Source: Amycolatopsis sacchari
Lineage (GTDB): Bacteria; Actinomycetota; Actinomycetes; Mycobacteriales; Pseudonocardiaceae
NCBI RefSeq assembly: GCF_900114035.1
Contig: NZ_FORP01000008.1
Location: forward strand, 186,001 to 250,000
DNA: 64,000 nt
Direction of reading: 5' to 3'
Below, one piece after another: positions 57,135-64,000 of this stretch. Position numbers and translations under genes: made by a program. The notes beneath the pieces are model-generated. The model saw only the letters and a program-made list of their open reading frames with translations. It did not search any database and was not told the DNA's origin. Every line of letters starts with the position of its first letter. Within the stretch, counting starts at the first letter, position 1.

Positions 57135-57895
57135 GCCACCCCGCCTACGGCGAACTCCGGCGCGTGTCCGAAAGCGCTTCCGTACTGCTGGAGAACAACC
57201 CGTCCACGATGACGCTGGAGGGCACGAACACGTGGGTGCTGCGTGCGCCCGGTGCCCGCGAATGCGTGCTCGTCGACCCCGGCTACCACGACCTCGACCA
57301 CCTGCCGAAGCTCGCCGAGCTGGGGCCGGTCGCGTTGATCCTGCTGACCCACCACCACCCGGACCACAGCGAGGGCGCCCCGTGGCTCGCCGAGCGGGTC
57401 GGGGCGCCGGTGCGGGCCTTCGACCCGTCGCTGTGCCGTGGCGGTGAGGCGTTCACCGACGGCGAGGTGGTCCGGGCGGCCGGGCTGGAGCTGGAGGTCG
57501 TGCACACGCCCGGGCACACCGACGATTCCGTGTGCCTGCGGTACGACGGCCACGTGCTCACCGGCGACACGGTCCTCGGCCGCGGCACGACGGTGCTGTC
57601 CGACCTCGGCGCCTACCTCGGCTCGCTGCGCCGCCTGCTGGACCTGCCCGCCGGGTTGCGTGGCTTGCCGGGCCACGGCCCCGAGCTGGCCGAGCTGAAG
57701 ACGACCGCGCAGGAGTACCTGGACCACCGCGAGCAGCGGCTCGACCAGGTGCGTTCCGCGCTGCGCGTGCTCGGCGAGGACGCCACCCCGAGGCAGATCG
57801 TCGAGCACGTCTACGCCGACGTCGACCCGGCGCTGTGGGCCCCCGCAGAGCACAGCGTCCGCGCCCAGCTCGACTACCTGCGCTCCGCCGGTTAG
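57131..57895 (+). CDS. Metallo-beta-lactamase-fold hydrolase (Rv3677c / LACTB2-like)
   Basis: A 254-residue MBL-fold protein: LLTHHHPDHSEGAPWLA (HxHxDH), HTPGHTDDSV, LTGDTVLGRGTTV (bridging Asp) and GLPGHGPEL, with a C-terminal LACTB2-type winged helix (TPRQIVEHVYADVDPALW). LACTB2 relatives act on RNA or thioesters. ATG 57131 overlaps the NUDIX stop by 4 bases. Its own stop interlocks with that of the convergent MFS gene. Confidence 0.9.
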   Translation: MSHPAYGELRRVSESASVLLENNPSTMTLEGTNTWVLRAPGARECVLVDPGYHDLDHLPKLAELGPVALILLTHHHPDHSEGAPWLAERVGAPVRAFDPSLCRGGEAFTDGEVVRAAGLELEVVHTPGHTDDSVCLRYDGHVLTGDTVLGRGTTVLSDLGAYLGSLRRLLDLPAGLRGLPGHGPELAELKTTAQEYLDHREQRLDQVRSALRVLGEDATPRQIVEHVYADVDPALWAPAEHSVRAQLDYLRSAG

Positions 57896-59121
57896 ACCAG
57901 GACTTCTTCGCGCGCCGGGGCGGGCTTCCGGACGGTCGAGCGCAGCAGCCACACGAGTGCCGCGATCACCAGCCCGGCCGCGCCGGCCGCGAGGAACGAC
58001 GCCGACGGGCCCGAGTGCTCCACGAGGTAACCGCTCACGGACTGGCCGAACGCCAGCCCGAGGGTGACGGCCGTGAGCACCCAGCCGAACGCCTCGGCCG
58101 CCGTGCCCTCCGGTGCGACCAGCTCGATCGCCGCGGAGTGCGTCGCCGACTGCGGGGTGATCATGGCGCCCGCGGCGAGCATCGCGAGCGCCAGCCCCCA
58201 CAGGCTGGACGGCAGCGCGAGCAGCGCCACGAGGAGCGCGAACGCGGCGAGCAGCACCGGCAGCCGCAGCGACATCGGCCGCGGCCACGGCCGCAGGCTG
58301 AACGCGATGCCGAACGCCACCGAGCTGACCGACCACACCGACAGCAGCACGCCGCCGAGCGCGGGTTGTCCCGCCTCGGTCGCGGCCGCGGGCACGGCCA
58401 CCTCGACGAACCCGATCACGACGCCGAAGCCGAGCGCGGCGAGCGCGAGCGTGCGCATGCCGGGGCCGGCGAGCGCACCCAGCAGCGGCCGCCGCCCGGT
58501 GGCGGGCGCGGGGCCCCACGCCCGGACGGCCGGGCTCAGCGCGAACAGCGTGCCGCCGAAGATCATGCACAGTGCGCCCGCGATCATCCCCGTGCCGGGC
58601 CAGGGCGCGGCGACGAGCAACCCGGCCAGCCCTGGACCGAGGATGAAGAAGACCTCCATGCTGATGGCCTCGTAGGAGTACGCGGCGTTGCGCGCCTGCT
58701 CGGCGGCGACGAGCCGCCCCCACAGCGCCCGCGAGGCGGACCCGACCATCGGCTCGGTGATGCCGATCCCGCCGCTGAGCAGGACGAGCAGCGGGGTGGC
58801 GGCGTGCGCCTCGATCGCGAGCGTCAGCGCCGCCATGGCGAGCGCGAACAACGTGATCGTGACGAGCAGGGGACGCGTCGGGCCGAAGCGGTCGATCAAC
58901 CGCCCCTGCACCACCGAACCCACGGCGACGCCCACGAGCGAGCCCGCGGAAACGAGCCCGGCCGCGGCGAACGAGCCCGTCTCCCGCTGGACGTAGAGCA
59001 GCGCCGACAGGCCGATCATCGCGATGGGCAGGCGCGCCAGCAGCGAGGCGATCAGCGGACGGCGCGAGCCGGGAGTGGTGAGGGCGGCACGGTAGTCGGC
59101 GAGGGAGACGGACTGGGACAT
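57892..59121 (-). CDS. MFS transporter, paralogue of the one at 40029-41213
   Basis: A 409-residue, 12-helix transporter with loop motif GRLIDRFGPTRPLLVT and MEVFFILGPGLAGLLVAAPW in the middle. Its N-terminus (ASLLARLPIAMIGLSALLYV) parallels FFARLPMTAMGITLTLHVV in the other gene. Substrate unknown. ATG 59121 lies beside repeated GTACCAG half-sites, so expression is probably regulated. The last 4 bases overlap the MBL stop. Confidence 0.9.
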   Translation of the reverse strand: MSQSVSLADYRAALTTPGSRRPLIASLLARLPIAMIGLSALLYVQRETGSFAAAGLVSAGSLVGVAVGSVVQGRLIDRFGPTRPLLVTITLFALAMAALTLAIEAHAATPLLVLLSGGIGITEPMVGSASRALWGRLVAAEQARNAAYSYEAISMEVFFILGPGLAGLLVAAPWPGTGMIAGALCMIFGGTLFALSPAVRAWGPAPATGRRPLLGALAGPGMRTLALAALGFGVVIGFVEVAVPAAATEAGQPALGGVLLSVWSVSSVAFGIAFSLRPWPRPMSLRLPVLLAAFALLVALLALPSSLWGLALAMLAAGAMITPQSATHSAAIELVAPEGTAAEAFGWVLTAVTLGLAFGQSVSGYLVEHSGPSASFLAAGAAGLVIAALVWLLRSTVRKPAPAREEVLV

Positions 59122-59123
59122 GT

Positions 59124-59159
59124 GTACCAGTATGCCTCACTCTGGTACGCCTGTACCAG
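59124..59159 (-). promoter_or_regulatory. Operator-like GTACCAG repeats before the MFS gene
   Basis: A perfect inverted repeat CTGGTAC-GCCT-GTACCAG (59142-59159) plus a third half-site GTACCAG (59124-59130), directly upstream of the MFS start. The binding protein is unknown and no regulator gene is adjacent. Confidence 0.6.
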
Positions 59160-59398
59160 TCGGGGTGCCGTCACCGGTTCAGCGACGGAGGTCTCGGTTG
59201 GATAACGGAGCCGGGATTTTTCCGGAAGCCGCGCAACGAACAGGCCACGGCGGCGTCCTTCGGGGTGAACGGCCTTGAACTTCGGGGTAGGGGCCGTGGC
59301 ATGGTTGACATAACAGAAAACTCCCTCCGGGCATCGGGTCGGGGCCTAAATTCCGGAGGGCGGGGAGCGCGATCCGTCGGGGGATGGCTCGCGCACAG

Positions 59399-59442
59399 CG
59401 AAGGGCCGGTGCGCCACGTCGGGGGTGGCGCCCGGCCCTTCG
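59399..59442 (+). terminator. Very long hairpin with TTT tail
   Basis: CGAAGGGCCGGTGCGCCAC (59399-59417) pairs with GTGGCGCCCGGCCCTTCG (59425-59442), with one bulge, and TTTC follows on the plus strand. Upstream, 59160-59398, there is no gene, so it could terminate a small RNA; alternatively it ends the crp transcript from the right. The gap 59122-59614 also holds a 57-bp repeat. Confidence 0.6.
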
Positions 59443-59502
59443 TTTCGGGGTGCCCCTGCTTGCTCGCTGCGCTCGCTTCGCCGGGGCACTCCGGTCATCG
59501 CA

Positions 59503-59559
59503 TTGGGGGTCGGACCCCCAAACCCCCGCCAGGAGGGGCTCCGCCCCCCTGGACCCCCC
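59503..59559 (-). repeat. 57-bp dispersed palindromic repeat, copy 2
   Basis: The reverse complement begins GGGGGGTCCAGGGGGGCG and ends TCCGACCCCCAA. It differs from copy 1 (47839-47895) at six of 57 positions, with no gaps. It lies 55 bases past the crp stop on the crp strand. Several differences are at paired positions and keep the inner hairpin. Confidence 0.75.
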
Positions 59560-59614
59560 GGCGCGGTGCGGGTTGTGGGGAATCGTTGCTTTCGGTATCG
59601 CTCGCGGGGCTCGC

Positions 59615-60289
59615 TTACCTTGCGCGGCGGGCTAGGCGTTCTGGGTCGAGGATCAGGACGGACTTGCCTTCCAGGCGGAGCCAGCCTCGGTGGGCGAAGT
59701 CGGCGAGGGCCTTGTTGACCGTCTCGCGGCTCGCGCCGACGTACTGGGCGATCTCCTCCTGCGTCAGGTCGTGGGTGACCCGGAGGATGCCCGCCTCCTG
59801 GCTGCCGAAGCGCTGCGCCAGCTGCAGCAGCGCCCGCGCCACGCGGCCCGGCACGTCGGTGAAGATCAGCTCGGCGACCATGTTGTTCGTCCGGCGCAGC
59901 CTCCGCGCGATCACGCGCAGCAGCTGCTCGGCGATCTCCGGCCGCGTCGAGATCCACTTCCGCAGCGAGGGGCGGTCCATCGTCACCGCACGCACCTCGG
60001 TCACGGTCGTCGCGCTCGACGTGCGCGGACCCGGGTCGAAGATCGACAGCTCGCCGAACATGTCGGACGGGCCCGCGATCCACAGCAGGTTCTCGCGCCC
60101 GTCCGGCGACTTCCGGCCGATCTTGACCTTGCCGGACAGGATGATGTACAGCTTGTCGCCCGGTTCGCCCTCGGTGAAGATCACGTGACCCCGGGGGAAC
60201 TCCACGGTCTCCAAGGTCTGCGCGAGCGCCTCGGCCGCGGCCGGTTCGACCCCCTGGAAGATGCCCGCCCGGGCCAGGGTCTCGTCCAC
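59615..60289 (-). CDS. crp: CRP/FNR-family cAMP-responsive regulator (Rv3676 orthologue)
   Basis: A 224-residue CRP/GlxR: N-terminal cyclic-nucleotide domain with [20 protein letters not shown] (cAMP pocket) and a C-terminal winged helix with [20 protein letters not shown]. Very close to M. tuberculosis Rv3676, including [15 protein letters not shown] and [21 protein letters not shown] 60289 gives exactly the mycobacterial length and is preceded by AGGAGG; an ATG five codons upstream is less likely. Confidence 0.95.
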   Translation of the reverse strand: MDETLARAGIFQGVEPAAAEALAQTLETVEFPRGHVIFTEGEPGDKLYIILSGKVKIGRKSPDGRENLLWIAGPSDMFGELSIFDPGPRTSSATTVTEVRAVTMDRPSLRKWISTRPEIAEQLLRVIARRLRRTNNMVAELIFTDVPGRVARALLQLAQRFGSQEAGILRVTHDLTQEEIAQYVGASRETVNKALADFAHRGWLRLEGKSVLILDPERLARRAR

Positions 60290-60333
60290 CTCGTGCCTCC
60301 TCATTGGTGGCGGCAGCGCCCCCGGTGCAGGAG

Positions 60334-60349
60334 CGTGTCACCGATCACT
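60334..60349. promoter_or_regulatory. Possible CRP box upstream of crp
   Basis: CGTGTCACCGATCACT contains GTG-N8-CAC, the core of the TGTGA-N6-TCACA site, 45-60 bases before the crp start. Outer bases match poorly, so autoregulation is only suggested. Confidence 0.35.
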
Positions 60350-60519
60350 TGCGTGCAGTCTAGGCCGTTCGGGCGAGATCGCCGCACGGCTCGCCGGGTG
60401 GCGGCGTGCGAACGCCCAGGAGGGTGGTGACGATCTCGTCCGATCAGCCAGCTTAACCGCTGCACACGGCGAGTTGACCGAGGGTATGTAAGAGGCGAGG
60501 CTCCCCTAACTCACAAGGG

Positions 60520-60771
60520 TCAGTCCTGTGCGCGGCGTGACCGGAGCTTCGCCGCGCGCCCCCCGAGCCGGCGCAGCCGGAACAGCTCCAGCGCCCGCCC
60601 GATGCCGTGCCCGTAGAGCGCCCTGACCTCGTTGGGCCGGGCCTGCTCCAGGAACTCCTCGACCTCCTCCTCCTGCACGGCCACGTGCTTGAGGCGGCTC
60701 TCGACGCGCTCCATCGCCAGCGCGAAGAACATCATCACGAGGGGCACGGCTACTACGAACCAGACGGTCAT
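60520..60771 (-). CDS. Small membrane protein (Rv3675-like)
   Basis: An 83-residue protein: one membrane helix (MTVWFVVAVPLVMMFFALAM), then an acidic helix (EEEVEEFLEQARPNEV) and a basic C-terminus (RLRRLGGRAAKLRSRR). It is located between crp and nth, where mycobacteria have Rv3675. Function unknown. ATG 60771 gives the start of the helix. A longer frame reaches 60840 but its extension is not convincing. Confidence 0.78.
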   Translation of the reverse strand: MTVWFVVAVPLVMMFFALAMERVESRLKHVAVQEEEVEEFLEQARPNEVRALYGHGIGRALELFRLRRLGGRAAKLRSRRAQD

Positions 60772-60877
60772 CGACTTCAGATCCTCGCTTGAGTGGGCTC
60801 GGTTCTCGCGCCAGTGCGTTCGGTTGTGGCAGTCGGCCACCGGGAAGCACTCCAGGTGCCTTCCGTAGGCTATCGGG

Positions 60878-61639
60878 GTGCCACCCGCCGTTCGTTACGT
60901 ACCCCGGAAGGGTGCCGGGGAGAGCAGGCTCGCTCTCGTGAGACGCGCTCGGCGCATGCTGCGTCGTCTCACCGAGGAATTTCCGGACGCGCACGCGGAA
61001 CTGGACTTCACCAACCCGCTGGAACTCCTCGTCGCCGTCGTGCTGTCCGCGCAGACCACGGACGTGCGGGTCAACGAGGTCACGCCCGCCGTCTTCGCGC
61101 GGTACAAGACCGCGGCCGACTACGCCGCCGCGGACCGCGCCGAGCTCGAAGAACTGCTGCGCCCCACCGGTTTCTTCCGCGCGAAGGCCAATTCGCTGAT
61201 GGGGCTGGGCGCCGCGCTCGTCGAGCGGTACGGCGGTGAGGTGCCGGACAAGCTCGAAGACCTCGTCACGCTGCCCGGCGTCGGCCGCAAGACCGCGAAC
61301 GTCGTGCTCGGCAACGCCTTCGACATACCCGGCATCACCGTCGACACCCACTTCGGCAGGCTGGTGCGGCGCTGGGGCTGGACGTCCGAAGAGGACCCGG
61401 TGAAGGTCGAGCACGCGGTCGGTGAGCTCATCCCCCGCAAGGAGTGGACGATGCTGTCCCACCGCGTGATCTTCCACGGCCGCCGGGTTTGCCACGCGCG
61501 GAAACCGGCGTGCGGTGCGTGTCCCCTCGCGCGCGACTGCCCGTCCTACGGCACCGGGCCCACCGGGTTCGAGGAAGCGGCGAAGCTGGTCAAGGGCCCT
61601 GAGCGGGACCACATCCTCGCGATGGTGCGGCCGTCGTGA
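60878..61639 (+). CDS. nth: Endonuclease III
   Basis: A bifunctional DNA glycosylase/AP lyase for oxidised pyrimidines, 253 residues. Helix-hairpin-helix [13 protein letters not shown] with the catalytic Lys, catalytic Asp in VDTHFGRL, and the [4Fe-4S] cysteines [20 protein letters not shown] 60878 is seven bases after TAGGCT (60866-60871), with no ribosome-binding site, so the mRNA is likely leaderless. The next gene starts in its stop (GTGA). Confidence 0.95.
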   Translation: MPPAVRYVPRKGAGESRLALVRRARRMLRRLTEEFPDAHAELDFTNPLELLVAVVLSAQTTDVRVNEVTPAVFARYKTAADYAAADRAELEELLRPTGFFRAKANSLMGLGAALVERYGGEVPDKLEDLVTLPGVGRKTANVVLGNAFDIPGITVDTHFGRLVRRWGWTSEEDPVKVEHAVGELIPRKEWTMLSHRVIFHGRRVCHARKPACGACPLARDCPSYGTGPTGFEEAAKLVKGPERDHILAMVRPS

Positions 61640-62226
61640 CCAGGGCGACCAAGTGGGCGCTCGTGGTCGGCGTGCTGGTGCTCGGCGTGATCATCGCCGT
61701 GCTGCCGCGCACCGATGGCACCCGCAACGCCGCCGGTCCCGACCTGACCGCCGCCCGCGCCGCCGCCGCGCTCCCGCCGTGCCCCGCCGGCAACGGCGAG
61801 GTCGCGCAGTTCAAGGGGGTGTCCGCGCAGTGCCTCGGCGACGGCTCGCCGGTCGACGTGGGCAGCGCGCTGGCGGGGAAGACCACGCTCGTCAACGTGT
61901 GGGCGACGTGGTGCGTCCCGTGCAAAACCGAACTGCCGGTGCTGGCCGAGTACGCCGCGCAGCCCGGGGCAGCGCAGGTGCTGCTCGTGCAGGCCGCCAG
62001 CTCGCAGGCCGACGGCCTCGCGCTGCTCAAGGACCTGAACGTGCACCTGCCCAGCGTCTTCGACGGCGAGGGGACGACCGGGCCCGTCCGCGAGGCGCTG
62101 CGCGTGCCGTCGTGGCTGCCCGTGTCCTACCTGGTCACGCCCGACGGGCAGGTGCATTTCATCCGGAACCCACCGACCTTCGGCAACCCTGACGCGGTGC
62201 GCCAGGCCGTGGAGAGTCCTTCGTGA
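61636..62226 (+). CDS. TlpA-like membrane-anchored thioredoxin (Rv3673c-like)
   Basis: A 196-residue protein with an N-terminal membrane helix ([18 protein letters not shown]) and an extracytoplasmic thioredoxin fold with active site [13 protein letters not shown]. The cis-Pro region is WLPVSYLV. Likely reduces disulfides or helps cytochrome maturation outside the membrane. An extra cysteine pair (PPC, AQC) precedes the fold. Coupled to nth and the NUDIX gene by 4-base overlaps. Confidence 0.92.
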   Translation: MTRATKWALVVGVLVLGVIIAVLPRTDGTRNAAGPDLTAARAAAALPPCPAGNGEVAQFKGVSAQCLGDGSPVDVGSALAGKTTLVNVWATWCVPCKTELPVLAEYAAQPGAAQVLLVQAASSQADGLALLKDLNVHLPSVFDGEGTTGPVREALRVPSWLPVSYLVTPDGQVHFIRNPPTFGNPDAVRQAVESPS

Positions 62227-62897
62227 CCGGTCCGCTCGTCGATGCGGGCTCGGTCCCCGCCTGGCTGCGCCCGCTGGTCGAGATCAGCGGCGAGGTCGAC
62301 TCGCGCACGTTCACCCGCTTCTCGCCGCCGAACGGCGAGTACACCCGCTCGGCCTCCGTGCTGATCCTCTTCGGCGAAGGCCCCCGCGGCCCCGACGTCC
62401 TGCTCCTGCGGCGGGCCGACACGCTCGGTTCCCACGCCGGTCAGGTCGCCTTCCCCGGCGGAGGGGCCGAGGACGGCGAGGACCCGGTCGCCACCGCCCT
62501 GCGCGAGGCGGAGGAGGAGACGGGGGTCGACCCCGCCGGCGTCCGGCCCGTCGCCGTGCTGCCCGAGCTGTTCGTCCCGGTTTCGCGCTTCGCCGTGACG
62601 CCGGTGCTCGCGCACTGGCAGACCCCCTCGCCGGTGCACGCCGTCGACCCCGGCGAGACGGCCGCGGTGGCCAGGGTCGCGGTGCGCGACCTCGCCGACC
62701 CGGCGAACCGCTTCCAGGTCCGGCGGCAGGGTTACGTCGGGCCCGCGTTCGCCGTGGACGGGCTGTTCGTGTGGGGGTTCACGGCGGGTCTGTTGTCGGT
62801 ACTGCTCTCCCTCGGCGGGTGGGAGCGCGAGTGGAACCGCGGCGACGTCCGCGACCTCGAAGCCGCACTGCGCGAGCACGATTGGGAGACTCGATGA
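62223..62897 (+). CDS. NUDIX hydrolase, CoA pyrophosphatase type (Rv3672c-like)
   Basis: A 224-residue hydrolase with LLLRRADTLGSHAGQVAFPG (the CoA-pyrophosphatase UPF0035 signature precursor), then the Nudix box GGAEDGEDPVATALREAEEE. Cleaves CoA or oxidised CoA into phosphopantetheine and 3',5'-ADP. GTG 62223 overlaps the tlpA stop by 4 bases, and its stop overlaps the marP start. Confidence 0.92.
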   Translation: MTGPLVDAGSVPAWLRPLVEISGEVDSRTFTRFSPPNGEYTRSASVLILFGEGPRGPDVLLLRRADTLGSHAGQVAFPGGGAEDGEDPVATALREAEEETGVDPAGVRPVAVLPELFVPVSRFAVTPVLAHWQTPSPVHAVDPGETAAVARVAVRDLADPANRFQVRRQGYVGPAFAVDGLFVWGFTAGLLSVLLSLGGWEREWNRGDVRDLEAALREHDWETR

Positions 62898-64000
62898 ACT
62901 GGGTCGACGTCCTGGTGATCGTCCTGGCACTGCTCGCCGCCATCTCCGGCGCGCGCCAGGGCGTCGTGATCGCGCTGCCCGCGCTGGTGGGCGTCATCGG
63001 TGGCGCGGTGCTCGGCATCCGCATCGCGCCGCTGGTCGTGCAGCTGTTCGACAACCCGGCGGCGAAGGTCGCGTTCGCGGTGGCGACCGTCGTGTTCCTG
63101 GTGGCGCTGGGCGAAACGCTGGGCGTGTGGCTCGGCAGGCGCGTCAAGCACGCCGTGAAGAGCCGGATCAACACCGACAAGCTCAGCGGGATCGACCAGA
63201 CGCTCGGCGCGATCGTGCAGGCCGTCGTGGTGTTCGTCGTGGCGTGGCTGATCGCGGTGCCGCTCACCGGCGTCGCGGGCCTGCCGGGCCTGGCGAAGGC
63301 GATCAACAACTCGGCCGTGCTGGGCGCGGTGGACAAGGCGATGCCGCCCGCGGCCGAGGGGCTGCCCGCCGACCTGCGCAAGCTGCTCGACGTCTCCGGC
63401 TTCCCGTCCATTGTGGACCCGTTCCAGAAGACGCAGATCAACGAGGTCGCCCCGCCGGACACGAGCCTGCAGAACAGCACGGTCGCGCAGCAGCTGCGGG
63501 GCAGCGTGCTCAAGATCCGCGGCACGGCGTCGTCGTGCTCCCGCGCGCTGGAGGGCAGCGGGTTCGTCGTGGCGCCCCAGCGCGTGATGACCAACGCGCA
63601 CGTGGTGGCGGGCACGGACGAGACGGCGGTCGAGACCTCGCAGGGCAGGCTGCCCGCCCGGGTGATCTACTTCGATCCCGAGGTCGACGTCGCGGTGCTC
63701 GCCGTGCCCCGGCTGCAGGCCCCGCCGCTGCGGATCGCGTCCTCCCGGGGCAAGGCGGGCGACGACGCGATCGTGCTCGGCTACCCGCTGGACGGCCCGT
63801 ACACGGCGACCGCGGGCCGCATCCGCAACGAGATCACCTTGCAGGGCCCCGACATCTACGACTCGCGCACCGTGCGCCGGGACGTGTTCACCGTGCGCGC
63901 GCAGGTGCGCAGCGGCAACTCGGGTGGTCCGCTGGTGAACCCGCAGGGCGAGGTGGTCGGCGTCGTGTTCGGCGCGTCCGTCGAGGACGCCGACACGGGC
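62894..64000 (+). CDS. marP: MarP-like membrane serine protease (3' end outside window)
   Basis: The visible 369 residues contain four N-terminal membrane helices (starting VDVLVIVLALLAAISGARQG) as in CvpA-like proteins, then a chymotrypsin/HtrA-type protease: TNAHVVAG (His), DPEVDVAVL (Asp), RSGNSGGPLV (Ser). In M. tuberculosis MarP (Rv3671c) keeps the cytoplasm neutral in acid and processes the peptidoglycan hydrolase RipA. A Cys in ASSCSRAL matches its redox disulfide. No stop occurs before the end of the window. Confidence 0.92.
   Translation, partial: MNWVDVLVIVLALLAAISGARQGVVIALPALVGVIGGAVLGIRIAPLVVQLFDNPAAKVAFAVATVVFLVALGETLGVWLGRRVKHAVKSRINTDKLSGIDQTLGAIVQAVVVFVVAWLIAVPLTGVAGLPGLAKAINNSAVLGAVDKAMPPAAEGLPADLRKLLDVSGFPSIVDPFQKTQINEVAPPDTSLQNSTVAQQLRGSVLKIRGTASSCSRALEGSGFVVAPQRVMTNAHVVAGTDETAVETSQGRLPARVIYFDPEVDVAVLAVPRLQAPPLRIASSRGKAGDDAIVLGYPLDGPYTATAGRIRNEITLQGPDIYDSRTVRRDVFTVRAQVRSGNSGGPLVNPQGEVVGVVFGASVEDADTG

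Overview
The window is high-GC actinobacterial DNA (roughly 70% G+C, many GTG and a few TTG starts). Gene content and order point to the Pseudonocardiaceae, most likely Amycolatopsis or a close relative; this is inferred from recognisable proteins, not from a search. Two blocks keep the gene order known from Mycobacterium tuberculosis: dnaX / amidase / ybaB / recR (13.0-17.4 kb) with leuA, ask and asd (28.5-35.8 kb), and the marP / nudix / tlpA / nth / crp / metallo-hydrolase / ridA / ArsA pair / whiB4 / ponA2 / phosphoesterase block (48.1-64.0 kb). Between them lie lineage-specific genes.

Layout. 1-2.0 kb: the end of an IclR regulator and pobA (4-hydroxybenzoate hydroxylase). 2.0-4.2 kb: an autoregulated-looking HTH/Clp-N protein and gnd. 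4.4-6.3 kb: a WhiJ-like locus (XRE-DUF5753 regulator and DUF397 protein) separated by an unknown divergent two-gene unit. 6.4-12.7 kb: a PhoPR-like two-component system, a Gly-rich membrane protein, a GT2-GtrA lipid-sugar transferase and a GT39 mannosyltransferase; direct repeats with 11-bp phasing, matching the PhoP box, lie in front of both the regulator and the transferase operon. 12.7-17.4 kb: SRP RNA, dnaX, amidase, ybaB, recR. 18.0-23.8 kb: a complete peptide ABC transporter. 23.9-28.4 kb: DedA, a DMT exporter, GrpB, and a TetR regulator divergent from an AHL-lactonase-like enzyme. 28.5-35.8 kb: leuA, a SigJ-like ECF sigma factor with flavin reductases, ask and asd. 35.9-47.5 kb: an SdrD_B-repeat surface protein, methyltransferases, an MFS exporter, a lipase-type hydrolase, Ohr and Dps, and an S9 peptidase. 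48-64 kb: tRNA-Pro and the conserved crp/marP block.

Much of the content concerns the envelope and stress: PhoPR-like control of lipid-linked glycosyl transfer, a bifunctional penicillin-binding protein, MarP, a secreted amidase, SdrD_B protein, peroxide defence (Ohr, Dps, WhiB4, thioredoxin-like protein) and several flavin reductases. Several genes have a TANNNT hexamer 6-7 bases before the start codon, as expected of leaderless transcripts.

Non-coding structure is rich. There is a degenerate array of about 100-bp units at 25.6-25.95 kb, 41-bp tandem repeats running into the 3' end of grpB, a 57-bp dispersed repeat present twice in opposite orientation plus a partial copy, a 130-bp intergenic palindrome, a 250-bp low-complexity tract, and many hairpins at gene ends. 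No insertion sequence, phage, CRISPR array or replication origin was seen. The best candidates for something undescribed are the PhoP-box regulon with its shared Gly-Met-rich tracts, the two-gene unit inside the WhiJ-like locus, and the 25.6-kb repeat array.
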